IMG/VR virus record: IMGVR_UViG_3300037493_003812 | Span: 1-56,550 of that record | Strand: one strand, 5' to 3' | Length of the DNA: 56,550 nt | DNA from: a virus | Shown: piece after piece, positions 13,886 through 21,133 of the stretch | Layout: every line of letters starts with the position of its first letter | Numbering within the stretch: the first letter of the stretch is position 1 | Made by a program: the position numbers and the translations under genes | The notes under the pieces: model-generated | Told to the model about the DNA's origin: nothing | The model's input: the letters and a program-made list of their open reading frames with translations, nothing else | The model's database searches: none

Positions 13886-14446
13886 CTACTCGCCCCGGTC
13901 TCTTGGTACCGGAAATGATTTATAAGCCGGAGAGATAATTGTTTTAATGGGCTCAATCTCAATAGGCGCTTGTTGAATAGTAAATCCAGGAACGCTAGCA
14001 GAAGGATACGTGAGGGGGCCAACGAAATCATTCGGTGCATGAATCGTCGCCAAACAGAGCGCATCCCAAGCGGCAAGCTCAATCGCATCGGCTTCCTGCC
14101 GCTTAATTTCCAGAGCACGCTCCTCAATTTCATCCATAATAGCGAATTGATTGCTAGGAGGAATGCTCAATGGAACATATGGAATTCTCGCCCCATCATC
14201 CTCAGAGGAGTTAGCCTCTTTGAAATCCATTGGATTCAGAACGGGTTTAGCAAGCGCCTTTTGAAAACGTGCAAGGTCCTCACTGAGTTCCAGCAAGCTC
14301 TCACCTATCGGTTCGACAGGAGACTCGGTATAAACTTGAAGACTTCCATCCTCGTTATAGTAGACCTCGTGAATAGAGAACCAGGTCTCTTCCTCACCGT
14401 CCGACATTAGTTGACTATGCTTGATTACTCGATGATTCCAGGACAT
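13886..14446 (-). CDS. Unknown protein with MSWNHRV domain, 186 aa
   Basis: MSWNHRVIKHSQ..WFSIHEVYYNEDGSLQVYTESPV, then a helix LLELSEDLARFQKALAKPVL. This N-terminal 75-residue module occurs widely as a small stand-alone hypothetical protein in bacteria and phages. The rest (residues 80-186) is proline-rich and unrecognised. Confidence 0.75.
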   Translation of the reverse strand: MSWNHRVIKHSQLMSDGEEETWFSIHEVYYNEDGSLQVYTESPVEPIGESLLELSEDLARFQKALAKPVLNPMDFKEANSSEDDGARIPYVPLSIPPSNQFAIMDEIEERALEIKRQEADAIELAAWDALCLATIHAPNDFVGPLTYPSASVPGFTIQQAPIEIEPIKTIISPAYKSFPVPRDRGE

Positions 14447-14462
14447 ATCTTAATTTCCTTAC

Positions 14463-14693
14463 TTAGTCGCTTGCGCCAGACTCCACATTAATTACCTTAC
14501 AGAATTCTTCGATGTACGATTCTGCAAGCTCAAAGTATTCACCATTTCGAATAGAGCCCCACCACCTGTAGGTGTAGACGCCCTCCCAATTATCGTGCCA
14601 CGCAAGCAGAAGCATAAGGGATTCACGTCCCTTGTCTCGATAAGGGTCCCAGATTAAATCGCCTGCTTTATACTTCGGTCCCATCAGACTCAT
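14463..14693 (-). CDS. Family A mini-protein, 76 aa
   Basis: N-terminus KYKAGDLIWDPYRD; the C-terminal half is aromatic (YRWWGS) and ends FCKVINVE. It overlaps the upstream phosphatase gene by 26 bp. Confidence 0.75.
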   Translation of the reverse strand: MSLMGPKYKAGDLIWDPYRDKGRESLMLLLAWHDNWEGVYTYRWWGSIRNGEYFELAESYIEEFCKVINVESGASD

Positions 14694-15450
14694 ACTTTCC
14701 CATCGGCTGGCAATATTCCCGTAGCGCTTGCACCTGAACGATTTCCCGACTCTTCGGCTTTTCGGTATCCAGAATCATTGCCGTGAGATAGCCGCCGAAA
14801 CAAACGCCCGTATCGATTCCATAAGTTCGTCCGGTGCTCAACCCATCCCAAGCGCCAATGCTTCCATTCAGCGAAACAACAGAGTGTCCGATAACTACAT
14901 CAGCCGTTCCATCATACGTCTCCGCCCAGAAAACAGAATTCTCCGGCTGAGAAAAATCTGGATACTTCAACGACAGCATCTTTCGTCCATCAATATCGAT
15001 GAATCTAACCATCGTCAGAATTTCCTTGGTCTGATTCGCAAGCGGAATACACGGAAGCATTCCCGCATGCATCGCTACCACGTTAACTTCTGGAAACGTC
15101 AAGTAATGCGGCAGGTCTGCAATCCATTGCAGATCTTCATCGCTCAGGGCAGCGATGGTATCCATCTGGTCCTGCGAATAATGCATCGGAATACGATACG
15201 AAGGCTCCTCACGCTTGCGAACAACGTGGCGCCAGCGTCGCACCAGCTTAGCATCATGGTTGCCCATAACAGACTTAATGCCGTTCGCTCGACAGAACTT
15301 GACGACACCAGGCGAATCCGGTCCTCGATCCGTCAAATCCCCAAGCGTATAAGCTTCATCCGTTCCTTGAACGTAGTCGACCTTATCCAAGAGAAGCTTA
15401 AGCTCCTCGGAGGCGCCGTGAACATCACCGATTAATATCTTCCTAGTCAT
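14668..15450 (-). CDS. PPP-family metallophosphatase, 260 aa, leaderless
   Basis: All metal-site motifs are present: GDVHG (residues 8-12), GDLTDRGPDS (about 37-46), GNHDA (about 63-67), MHAG (about 128) and GHS (about 188). This order is that of the PPP superfamily, which includes the lambda-type Ser/Thr phosphatase and ApaH. GIDTGVCFGGYLTAM near the C-terminus is also typical. Substrate is not decidable from sequence. Confidence 0.9.
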   Translation of the reverse strand: MTRKILIGDVHGASEELKLLLDKVDYVQGTDEAYTLGDLTDRGPDSPGVVKFCRANGIKSVMGNHDAKLVRRWRHVVRKREEPSYRIPMHYSQDQMDTIAALSDEDLQWIADLPHYLTFPEVNVVAMHAGMLPCIPLANQTKEILTMVRFIDIDGRKMLSLKYPDFSQPENSVFWAETYDGTADVVIGHSVVSLNGSIGAWDGLSTGRTYGIDTGVCFGGYLTAMILDTEKPKSREIVQVQALREYCQPMGKYESDGTEV

Positions 15451-15456
15451 GCTATA

Positions 15457-15485
15457 ATTATAACATAATAGGTTTAAAATTTAAA
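15457..15485 (-). promoter_or_regulatory. Leaderless promoter for 14668-15450
   Basis: -35 TTTAAA at 15480-15485 (a second TTTAAA lies at 15473), 17-nt spacer, TATAAT; ATG 6 nt downstream. Confidence 0.8.
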
Positions 15486-15494
15486 CCAATTAAA

Positions 15495-15749
15495 TTAAGG
15501 GGTTTCTTCAAGAAGAGCGAGGTGCGTCTTATAAATCATACGCTTGGTTTCCTGATGTAGCACGACGTAAAAATCATCCTCGGCTTCTGCGAGAATGAGC
15601 ACGACCTCCCCATCTGGAAGGAACGTTCGTTTCTGAGACATGACAATGCCTCCCAGCCTACCATCGCTTGGAGCGAGACTATAACTGAAACAGCCTTCGC
15701 CCCGGGAGTCGGCGCCTTCGACTTGATAGAGTTTACCGATGATTATCAT
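15495..15749 (-). CDS. Family A mini-protein, 84 aa
   Basis: The ATG at 15749 is chosen over 15773 because it overlaps the upstream TGA (ATGA). N-terminus MIIIGKLYQVEGAD, middle EVVLILAEAE, C-terminus FYVVLHQETKRMIY. Confidence 0.8.
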   Translation of the reverse strand: MIIIGKLYQVEGADSRGEGCFSYSLAPSDGRLGGIVMSQKRTFLPDGEVVLILAEAEDDFYVVLHQETKRMIYKTHLALLEETP

Positions 15750-15979
15750 ATGACAATTTCCCAAGCCCAGCAAGCCGAATAAGGCACTTCGATGAGGGTG
15801 CCATCTTCTCTAAGAAGCTTGATATAGCGAATCCTTTCAAAAATGGTTTTTGGGGAATAGTAGTCTTCTACTATGAGACAGACTCCATTGCTTATATCAT
15901 CAGGTTGCCGGTTAATTGGCATATAGTCGGGTTTAAAACGTATTAGCATCCCGACTATGAACTTTCGGTCGATGCTCAT
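15746..15979 (-). CDS. Family A mini-protein, 77 aa
   Basis: N-terminus FIVGMLIRFKPDY, C-terminal part IKLLREDGTLIEVPY then WAWEIVI. Confidence 0.85.
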   Translation of the reverse strand: MSIDRKFIVGMLIRFKPDYMPINRQPDDISNGVCLIVEDYYSPKTIFERIRYIKLLREDGTLIEVPYSACWAWEIVI

Positions 15980-16212
15980 TCTTGACCTTTGGCGATTACT
16001 TTGAAATAACGTTCGGACTCAGGAGTAGCAAGGCATAACTCAACGGTGCCGTCTTCTCTAAGAAATTCCCAGTAGAACAATTCTTCCATTATGGACCAAC
16101 CTTCTCCGCAGAGTCCTCCAGCCTGCTCATAAGAGATTTTATTGAGCACCAAATAGTTTGTCTTTGGACCCAATATACCTTTCTTACGTTGAACTAAATC
16201 TCCAATTTTCAT
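15976..16212 (-). CDS. Family A mini-protein, 78 aa
   Basis: MKIGDLVQRKKGI start; WEFLREDGTVELCL and a final FKVIAKG. Belongs to the compact MKIGDLV subgroup spanning 15976-17108. Confidence 0.85.
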   Translation of the reverse strand: MKIGDLVQRKKGILGPKTNYLVLNKISYEQAGGLCGEGWSIMEELFYWEFLREDGTVELCLATPESERYFKVIAKGQE

Positions 16213-16424
16213 TCGTTAATTACTTCCCAGTATTGCTCATTAACTACCATAATCATACCATCGTTGGTTTCATTACATAGAAGCTTCCAACCACCTGGGA
16301 TTCCTGACAATGAAATTGTGTGGTCATAACCAATGATAAGAGCAATATGATCCCAGGGGACGGCCTCATATCTATACCATTTTTGGCCGGCCTCATTCAA
16401 CCGAACTAAATCACCTATCTTCAT
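16209..16424 (-). CDS. Family A mini-protein, 71 aa
   Basis: MKIGDLVRLNEAGQKW start, HIALIIGYD middle strand, then WKLLCNETNDGMIMV and WEVINE. Confidence 0.85.
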   Translation of the reverse strand: MKIGDLVRLNEAGQKWYRYEAVPWDHIALIIGYDHTISLSGIPGGWKLLCNETNDGMIMVVNEQYWEVINE

Positions 16425-16642
16425 GCTATCACCTCAAACATACCATGAGCTATATCAGCATAGTCAATTTCACCAAAATCATTTAAATCATCATTGATTA
16501 AGACCTTCCAGCCTCTATCCCCAATATCAATTATGAGAGCATTCCACTCATAACCTAAGGAACTAACGGCCCAAAAGCATTCATGTCCTTTTGCTGTTAA
16601 GCGAATAAGAGCGCCTATTCTAAACTTAGGTTCTGAACTCAT
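16421..16642 (-). CDS. Family A mini-protein, 73 aa
   Basis: FRIGALIRLTAKG start, NALIIDIGD middle, GWKVLINDDLND then FEVIA. The INDD/MNDE variant is also seen in 17839-18045. Confidence 0.85.
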   Translation of the reverse strand: MSSEPKFRIGALIRLTAKGHECFWAVSSLGYEWNALIIDIGDRGWKVLINDDLNDFGEIDYADIAHGMFEVIA

Positions 16643-16872
16643 GCTATCACCTCCCAGTCGTTCACTTCATCCTCTTTGATGACATAATGATTCCAGGCGA
16701 CATTATTGAGAGAAATAACAAGATAATCTTTTGAAGGATTATACCCATCAATTGGCATTCCTTCATAGGCAGGTTTATAGATAGCCGGCTCTATTGGCGA
16801 ACCAATCACCAAATACTTCGCCGCTCCCTCATATGGAACGTTCGCATAAATAACTATATTTCCAGTTCTCAT
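16639..16872 (-). CDS. Family A mini-protein, 77 aa
   Basis: MRTGNIVIYANVPYEG start and a final WEVIA. The inner strands are more diverged than in its neighbours. Confidence 0.8.
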   Translation of the reverse strand: MRTGNIVIYANVPYEGAAKYLVIGSPIEPAIYKPAYEGMPIDGYNPSKDYLVISLNNVAWNHYVIKEDEVNDWEVIA

Positions 16873-17108
16873 TATCTATTCAGTCTTCCAATCCCGTCAT
16901 TCAAACAATTGCGAGCCTCGCTCACCACATCGAATACATATTCCGACTCCGTAGAGACTTTAATCACAATTCCATCATTATCCATCAATGTCCAATAATC
17001 ATTGGAACGTAATGGGCATGGCGTGATAATCAAATATGCCATCCCAGGCTTAAGCTTTAAAGCATAAGCGTATTCTTTCTTAATGCGAACCAGGTCCCCT
17101 ATCTTCAT
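16872..17108 (-). CDS. Family A mini-protein, 78 aa
   Basis: MKIGDLVRIKKEYA start, AYLIITPCP middle, WTLMDNDGIVIKV then FDVVSEA. First gene of its run. Upstream there is only a weak promoter-like box (TATGTT about 11 nt before the ATG). Confidence 0.85.
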   Translation of the reverse strand: MKIGDLVRIKKEYAYALKLKPGMAYLIITPCPLRSNDYWTLMDNDGIVIKVSTESEYVFDVVSEARNCLNDGIGRLNR

Positions 17109-17159
17109 ATATCAAGCCTAACATAGTTGAATTAAAAGATATTCAAATATTGTCGAACT

Positions 17160-17381
17160 TTATTCTGTGAATTCTTCATAAAACTTGTCAACGTAGATGA
17201 CCTTCCAATATTCAACGTGTTCATTCCACAATATAAGATAATGAGGCATTTCACCAAGCTCGACGAGCCGCCAGTGTTCGCTCTCTACTATATCAAGAAC
17301 AAGGAACGTGTCGGCATGCGCCAGCTGAGGCGCCCCGGTCGCATTTCGATATCTGATGAGCGTTCCAGGTTTAAACTTCAT
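17160..17381 (-). CDS. Family A mini-protein, 73 aa
   Basis: MKFKPGTLIRYRNATG start, TFLVLDIVE middle, YLILWNEHVEYWKVI end. Confidence 0.85.
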   Translation of the reverse strand: MKFKPGTLIRYRNATGAPQLAHADTFLVLDIVESEHWRLVELGEMPHYLILWNEHVEYWKVIYVDKFYEEFTE

Positions 17382-17580
17382 TTTCTCTCAATTCGTGAAA
17401 CATACGCTCGACATAGACCGCCGGCAAAGTAAGAATTTCTTCATTACAAAACAACAATCGATATATATGCTGATAGCCAGGCCGAAATTTCTTCTCATCC
17501 TCTATACACTCAATAACCAAAACAGGCCCGCCTCCAAATTGTCCTTCGTCAGCTAATAGCATCCCAGGACTAAATTTCAT
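17371..17580 (-). CDS. Family A mini-protein, 69 aa
   Basis: MKFSPGMLLADEGQ start, GPVLVIECIE middle, RLLFCNEEILTLPAVYVER end. The PAVYVER/AAYVESR ending is shared with 17570-17842. Confidence 0.85.
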   Translation of the reverse strand: MKFSPGMLLADEGQFGGGPVLVIECIEDEKKFRPGYQHIYRLLFCNEEILTLPAVYVERMFHELRENEV

Positions 17581-17842
17581 CGAAAGCCTCCAATAGTCTA
17601 TAACGACTTTCTACATAAGCGGCACTCCATTGCTTAACCTCGTCCACTACCAATACCGTATAATACGGTCGATTTCCCAGACTCTCCATAGATATGGTTA
17701 GTCCAATATAGCCAAGAATCAAAATCGTTTCTTGCTCGCAGCGGACCGAACGAAAGGCGGCGTCCTCGAAGCTGTTGCCCCTATACTTCAATAGATTGCC
17801 GGTTGAAAACATAGGCTCGGCCTTGTCATCCCTATATGTCAT
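17570..17842 (-). CDS. Family A mini-protein, 90 aa
   Basis: The ATG at 17842 overlaps the upstream TGA; MFSTGNLLKYRGN follows after ten extra residues. Middle TILILGYIG, C-terminus YTVLVVDEVKQWSAAYVES. Confidence 0.8.
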   Translation of the reverse strand: MTYRDDKAEPMFSTGNLLKYRGNSFEDAAFRSVRCEQETILILGYIGLTISMESLGNRPYYTVLVVDEVKQWSAAYVESRYRLLEAFDEI

Positions 17843-18045
17843 TGAAGCACCTTATAGCTGCCTTCATTGCTCCGATCAATCCATCCAATTTGTTCATCAT
17901 TCATAAGCAATTTCCAGGCTTCCTGAAAAGAATCCCAACCAATGATTATCGCCCTCCAACTCTCTTCATCGTCAGGATAATAGCGCCCCCCCTTCTCACT
18001 CAAACAAACAAGAGCGCCAATCCTAAAAATTTGCTTAGCACTCAT
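17839..18045 (-). CDS. Family A mini-protein, 68 aa
   Basis: FRIGALVCLSEKGGRYY start, RAIIIGWDS middle, WKLLMNDEQIGWID end. Close to 16421-16642 (FRIGAL.....KG). Confidence 0.85.
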   Translation of the reverse strand: MSAKQIFRIGALVCLSEKGGRYYPDDEESWRAIIIGWDSFQEAWKLLMNDEQIGWIDRSNEGSYKVLQ

Positions 18046-18148
18046 TGAATAACCTCATAGTATTCCTTTTAGTCGAATTAAGTTTCCCGGCTTCATAAAT
18101 TTTCCAATACAAAAAGACCCCCAACACCCATAAGATGCCGAAGGCCAT
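18035..18148 (-). CDS. Possible single-span peptide, 37 aa
   Basis: MAFGILWVLGVFLYWKIYEA starts a peptide with one hydrophobic helix and a basic tail. It overlaps the family A relic in another frame and the start of the next gene. No good SD, so this is tentative. Confidence 0.4.
   Translation of the reverse strand: MAFGILWVLGVFLYWKIYEAGKLNSTKRNTMRLFNEC
18055..18096 (-). pseudogene. Family A relic, 13 codons
   Basis: ATG-initiated MKPGNLIRLKGIL then TGA: exactly the family A N-terminal signature and nothing else. It sits next to intact copies. A truncated duplicate is the simplest reading; it is short enough to be chance. Confidence 0.45.
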
Positions 18149-18175
18149 ATAACTCAGTCAAATCATTTCCGCTAC

Positions 18176-18530
18176 TTAATATTTCGCCACAAAAATGCCA
18201 CCCTCCATGTCCCGATAACAGACATGAGGAAATTGACAAGCATGACAAGAATAGTAGCCAGTCTTAGTATAAGAACATAAGACTCCACATTGAAGACAGT
18301 TGGCATTCACCGTCACAGAAGAATCAAACGGTCGAACTGAGAATGGACGCCCACCCCATACACAAAAGACATTTCCCTGACCCTTACGCCTCGGCGGGGG
18401 GATCCGGACGATAATAGCGAACGGGCTCCTCTTCATCTGGAAGACAATCAGCGACAGAACGCAATCCAGCAGCCGCTAGACGAGCTCCAATCGCTGCCGC
18501 CATCAATTTGCCTGCAAATGAAAGTCTCAT
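18176..18530 (-). pseudogene. Hydrophobic/zinc-ribbon gene with +1 frameshift
   Basis: From the ATG at 18530 (AGGAG SD), MRLSFAGKLMAAAIGARLAA parallels the N-terminus of the neighbour at 18540, but this frame stops at 18384. The paralogous zinc ribbon (NCLQCGVLC...SCHAC) is in the next frame down to 18176. The frames meet at a six-C run (18396-18401); five C would join them. The total is one base over a whole frame. +1 slippage on CCC CCC is a formal alternative. Confidence 0.7.
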
Positions 18531-18539
18531 ATGTTTCTC

Positions 18540-18743
18540 CTAGGTCACGTTGATAGCGTGACCGCAGTCACAGCACGAAGTCCGTCCCAGATGGGGAACA
18601 CGCAATCGTACCCCGCAATTAGGACAATTAATCTCAAAAGGTCCGCCATCAGGAATGGCCTCGGCAACCTTCCGTAGTCCCGCTGCCGCCAATCGTGTTC
18701 CAATTGCGGCAATCAATAACTTACCTGCCCATGAAAGTCTCAT
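18540..18743 (-). CDS. Hydrophobic N-terminus plus zinc ribbon, 67 aa
   Basis: The frame is open to 18806, but the ATG at 18743 has a strong GGAGGGG SD and starts MRLSWAGKLLIAAIGTRLAA, shared with the 18530 gene. The C-terminal half holds a zinc ribbon, INCPNCGVRLRV..TSCCDCGHAI. Intact sister of the frameshifted neighbour. Role unknown; possibly membrane-associated. Confidence 0.75.
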   Translation of the reverse strand: MRLSWAGKLLIAAIGTRLAAAGLRKVAEAIPDGGPFEINCPNCGVRLRVPHLGRTSCCDCGHAINVT

Positions 18744-18760
18744 AAACCCCTCCCCGCTTT

Positions 18761-18814
18761 CTACCGTCTTCCGACGAGACTCAGTACCACAATCAATATA
18801 AACCAATAAGCCAT
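18761..18814 (-). CDS. Single-span micro-peptide, 17 aa
   Basis: MAYWFILIVVLSLVGRR: a hydrophobic helix closed by two arginines, with GGAG about 14 nt upstream. It fills the gap between two genes and is similar in style to the other micro-peptides. Tentative. Confidence 0.45.
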   Translation of the reverse strand: MAYWFILIVVLSLVGRR

Positions 18815-18828
18815 TTTTGGCTCACTCC

Positions 18829-19128
18829 TCAGTCCGGATAAGACTTCGAATTCCAGCGAACAGTCTTCCAGCGACCCTTAGACTTCTCTGCAACATAGGC
18901 GTTCACAAAATCGTAGACCGTGTAAAACGTTGCGCCATGGTCGCCCCCCTCGCAGTACGGATTACATTCCACAAACGCTCGGAGACCATCCAGCGCAAAC
19001 TTCTGCACCGTCTTAGGATTCTTGGAACAAATCAGGTGGGAGTCATACGTCTGGCCATACGGGCCCGGATAAATCTCTCGGACAGACCCACCATACTGAA
19101 ATTCGATGCGGAGCTTGGAATTAGACAT
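18829..19128 (-). CDS. WYL-like small protein, 99 aa
   Basis: LRIEFQYGGSVREIYPGPYG, then HLICSKNP and VQKFALDGLRAF: the spacing resembles the core of WYL domains (Y.gG..R.veP...G...l.......r.F.ldri). WYL domains bind ligands or nucleic acid and occur in regulators of defence and in phages. The Trp-Tyr-Leu triplet itself is absent, so this is a suggestion only. Confidence 0.6.
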   Translation of the reverse strand: MSNSKLRIEFQYGGSVREIYPGPYGQTYDSHLICSKNPKTVQKFALDGLRAFVECNPYCEGGDHGATFYTVYDFVNAYVAEKSKGRWKTVRWNSKSYPD

Positions 19129-19145
19129 TTTCTTTTATCTCTTAC

Positions 19146-19346
19146 TTAGTTCTGATACTTGAATTGACGAACGATGACATTGGTGACCCACTTAACGTCC
19201 TCAGGACTGTCCGAAAACGAAAGCAGATACCGCCGCTCGTATTCGCTGATATCCGTGTCCTGAACCGTGACCTCAAATGGTGTGCCCATGACATACATCG
19301 TCACGACCTGACCCTTGACCAAAAGCTTTTCGATATCACCGATCAT
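19146..19346 (-). CDS. SH3-like small protein, 66 aa
   Basis: The ATG at 19346 overlaps the family B stop (ATGA). MIGDIEKLLVKGQVVTMYVM, then GTPFEVTVQDTD and WVTNVIVRQFKY suggest a small beta barrel. Same position after a family B gene as 19779-19961. Confidence 0.7.
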   Translation of the reverse strand: MIGDIEKLLVKGQVVTMYVMGTPFEVTVQDTDISEYERRYLLSFSDSPEDVKWVTNVIVRQFKYQN

Positions 19347-19531
19347 GGCGCACTCCCGTCCACACGCACAATGCGCTCCGCCGTCCAACGAATCACTTCC
19401 ACAAGATTCACAGAATCCGGAAATTCCCGGTCCATGACATTGGACTGTACCTCGTCAAGATTCTCAGCCTCGGTCGTCCAGTTGTAAAGCTGGCCCTGGC
19501 ACTCATACTGCACGGTGTAAACGTTTCGCAT
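19343..19531 (-). CDS. Family B protein, 62 aa
   Basis: MRNVYTVQYECQGQLYNWTT with a helix around NLDEVQSNVM and a closing strand NLVEVIRW. It has its own leadered promoter. Confidence 0.75.
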   Translation of the reverse strand: MRNVYTVQYECQGQLYNWTTEAENLDEVQSNVMDREFPDSVNLVEVIRWTAERIVRVDGSAP

Positions 19532-19557
19532 CTTCTTCGCTTCGTCTTTCTATACTC

Positions 19558-19586
19558 AGTATACCAAATAATTAGTCTAATTTAAA
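19558..19586 (-). promoter_or_regulatory. Promoter for 19343-19531
   Basis: -35 TTTAAA, 17-nt spacer, TGGTATACT. A leader of roughly 20 nt with a GAAAG SD precedes the ATG. Confidence 0.85.
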
Positions 19587-19595
19587 CCAATTAAT

Positions 19596-19778
19596 TCAAA
19601 AAGAATCGACAGGCGGACGCTTACGCTTCGGAGGCTTCACGGTAGCAATCGTGATACGCTTACTGAACCCTTGAAGTTCTGCGAGAAAGGTTGCCTTGGC
19701 CGCATCAGCGTCGATACCACGCCGGGCCACGGTGAAGGTCTGACCATCATAGGTATACGTAATCGTGTAAAACTTCAT
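19596..19778 (-). CDS. Family B protein, 60 aa
   Basis: MKFYTITYTYDGQTFTVARR, helix DADAAKATFLAEL, strand RITIATV, then a basic PPKRKRPP tail. It directly abuts the SH3-like gene upstream. Confidence 0.75.
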   Translation of the reverse strand: MKFYTITYTYDGQTFTVARRGIDADAAKATFLAELQGFSKRITIATVKPPKRKRPPVDSF

Positions 19779-19961
19779 TTATCGAACATCCGTGTGACGA
19801 ACATCACCAATAAAACCATAATCGTGCGTGGTTACATCGAAGTATACGCCATCCTTGGTCACCCATGGGTCCGTCAAAATGACGGCAGGGACCCAACCCG
19901 CATCAGTGCGAACTTCGACCTGATCCCTTGAATGTAGCTTCGCCGCATCACGCTTACGCAT
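19779..19961 (-). CDS. SH3-like small protein, 60 aa
   Basis: The ATG at 19961 overlaps the upstream family B stop. MRKRDAAKLHSRDQVEVRTD, then GWVPAVILTDPW and a short beta-rich end. Probably a small barrel; function unknown. Confidence 0.7.
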   Translation of the reverse strand: MRKRDAAKLHSRDQVEVRTDAGWVPAVILTDPWVTKDGVYFDVTTHDYGFIGDVRHTDVR

Positions 19962-20166
19962 ACTCAGACTCCCTGAAAATCCCGACCACACCCGACGTGC
20001 GGGGCTTACCCATTCGATCCGACTGCCAGATACAGATGATCGGACCAGAGGAACCAAGGCCACGCTGACGACCAGCAATCTCAGCCTCACTAATGGAGGA
20101 AGCCTGCAAAGTGTGCGTACCGTAATGTCCGGTATCCGTGCGGAATGTAATCGTGTAGTGGTTCAT
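19954..20166 (-). CDS. Family B protein, 70 aa
   Basis: MNHYTITFRTDTGHYGTHTL, helix SISEAEIAGRQRG, strand GPIICIWQS, then a longer tail than the other copies. SD AAAGAAAG. Confidence 0.75.
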   Translation of the reverse strand: MNHYTITFRTDTGHYGTHTLQASSISEAEIAGRQRGLGSSGPIICIWQSDRMGKPRTSGVVGIFRESEYA

Positions 20167-20185
20167 CGTTTCGCTTTCTTTATAC

Positions 20186-20214
20186 AGTATATCGGGTTTT
20201 GAGCAGAATTTAAA
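20186..20214 (-). promoter_or_regulatory. Promoter for 19954-20166
   Basis: -35 TTTAAA, 17-nt spacer, TATACT; short leader containing GAAAG. Confidence 0.85.
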
Positions 20215-20234
20215 GTAATAAGCCGGCGATTATT

Positions 20235-20399
20235 TCAGAGAAATACGGTCACGGCCTCCAGGAAAACATCGAGGATTTCGACGTTCTGCCCGGTGCTGGC
20301 GTAAGCAAACAGCTTCCGTGCCTCAGTCAGCGAGGTTGCCCGAACATCGCCCCAATACTTCCGTCCATCGAAAGAATACAGCACCGTGTAGGTCTTCAT
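20235..20399 (-). CDS. Family B protein, 54 aa
   Basis: MKTYTVLYSFDGRKYWGDVR, helix SLTEARKLFAYAS, strand QNVEILDV. Nearly the same as the next copy (DG.KYWGDV, GQNV.ILDV), so a recent duplication. Confidence 0.8.
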   Translation of the reverse strand: MKTYTVLYSFDGRKYWGDVRATSLTEARKLFAYASTGQNVEILDVFLEAVTVFL

Positions 20400-20424
20400 C
20401 GTCGTCGTTTCGCTTTCTTTACTT

Positions 20425-20453
20425 AGTATACCAGGTTTTGAACTGAATTTAAA
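20425..20453 (-). promoter_or_regulatory. Promoter for 20235-20399
   Basis: -35 TTTAAA, 17-nt spacer, TGGTATACT; leader with GAAAG. Confidence 0.85.
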
Positions 20454-20469
20454 GTGATTAAAATTTAAT

Positions 20470-20646
20470 TCAGCGAGCTACCGTGAGCACGGTCTCCACG
20501 GATACGTCCAAAATCTGGACGTTCTGACCACGGTGGGCGGCAAGAAATGCACGGCGGGCTTCAATGTGCGTCTTAGCGTCAACGTCACCCCAATACTTCT
20601 GTCCATCAAACGTGTAAAGGACCGAGAAATATTTCATCATCGTCAT
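20470..20646 (-). CDS. Family B protein, 58 aa
   Basis: MTMMKYFSVLYTFDGQKYWG start, helix THIEARRAFLAAH, strand QNVQILDV. The ATG at 20646 is chosen because its spacing from GAAAG matches the 19954 copy; ATGs at 20640 and 20637 are also in frame. Confidence 0.75.
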   Translation of the reverse strand: MTMMKYFSVLYTFDGQKYWGDVDAKTHIEARRAFLAAHRGQNVQILDVSVETVLTVAR

Positions 20647-20665
20647 CGTCTCGCTTTCTTTACTT

Positions 20666-20694
20666 AGTATATCAAAGAAATAGACCTTTTTAAC
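20666..20694 (-). promoter_or_regulatory. Promoter for 20470-20646
   Basis: -35 GTTAAA (one change from TTTAAA), 17-nt spacer, TATACT. Confidence 0.7.
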
Positions 20695-20744
20695 CCAATA
20701 TTATCAAAATATTCACAATCTTCTAAGTGCTTGATATTACAAGC

Positions 20745-20777
20745 AAAAACCCCAGACTATTTCTAGCTGGGGTTTTC
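20745..20777 (-). terminator. Terminator after 20810-21982
   Basis: ACCCCAG...CTGGGGT with a T-run on the minus strand. Confidence 0.85.
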
Positions 20778-20809
20778 GTCTAGCAGGTGGAAAGTGTGCG
20801 TCGAGGTGC

Positions 20810-21133
20810 TCAGGCGTCAAGCTGAATAGGGGCAGCGCCCTCGGGCCCACCAGCGAGATTCTGCTCGGCTAACTTCATTTGTGCCTCCGCTTGCTCATTG
20901 AGCGATGCTACCATACGGTTGTAGCTCTCTACAAAGCCGGGACTGAGCGTAAGGAAACGAGAGTCCTCAGGGTGAGGCTCTACTACCATTGTTCGCATGT
21001 GGTCAACTAAATTAGTTCCCGTGAGAAGCGAAAGTTGAACGAGCTCCCTGACCATTCCGATTACATTGTCATCTAACTTATATAGTTTTGGTTTAAACTC
21101 AGTCGTTTCTGTTTTTACTTGTTCGTCAGTCAT
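20810..21133 (-). CDS. Phage protein downstream of HNH, internal start
   Basis: Likely original gene, 107 aa: MTDEQVKTETTEFKPKLYKL, helix MVRELVQLSLLTGTNLVDHM, then EDSRFLTLSPGFVESYNRMV and a Gln/Ala-rich tail. A similar helical domain recurs in phage hypotheticals. Separate translation depends on the weak AGGGAAAAGAAA site. Confidence 0.55.
   Translation of the reverse strand: MTDEQVKTETTEFKPKLYKLDDNVIGMVRELVQLSLLTGTNLVDHMRTMVVEPHPEDSRFLTLSPGFVESYNRMVASLNEQAEAQMKLAEQNLAGGPEGAAPIQLDA

Noticed and set aside
14728-15435. Long plus-strand frames opposite the PPP phosphatase, the 34480 gene, RNA ligase, NAMPT and the RadA-like gene
   Set aside because: Antisense to genes with clear catalytic motifs; no SDs and Arg/His/Ser-rich translations.
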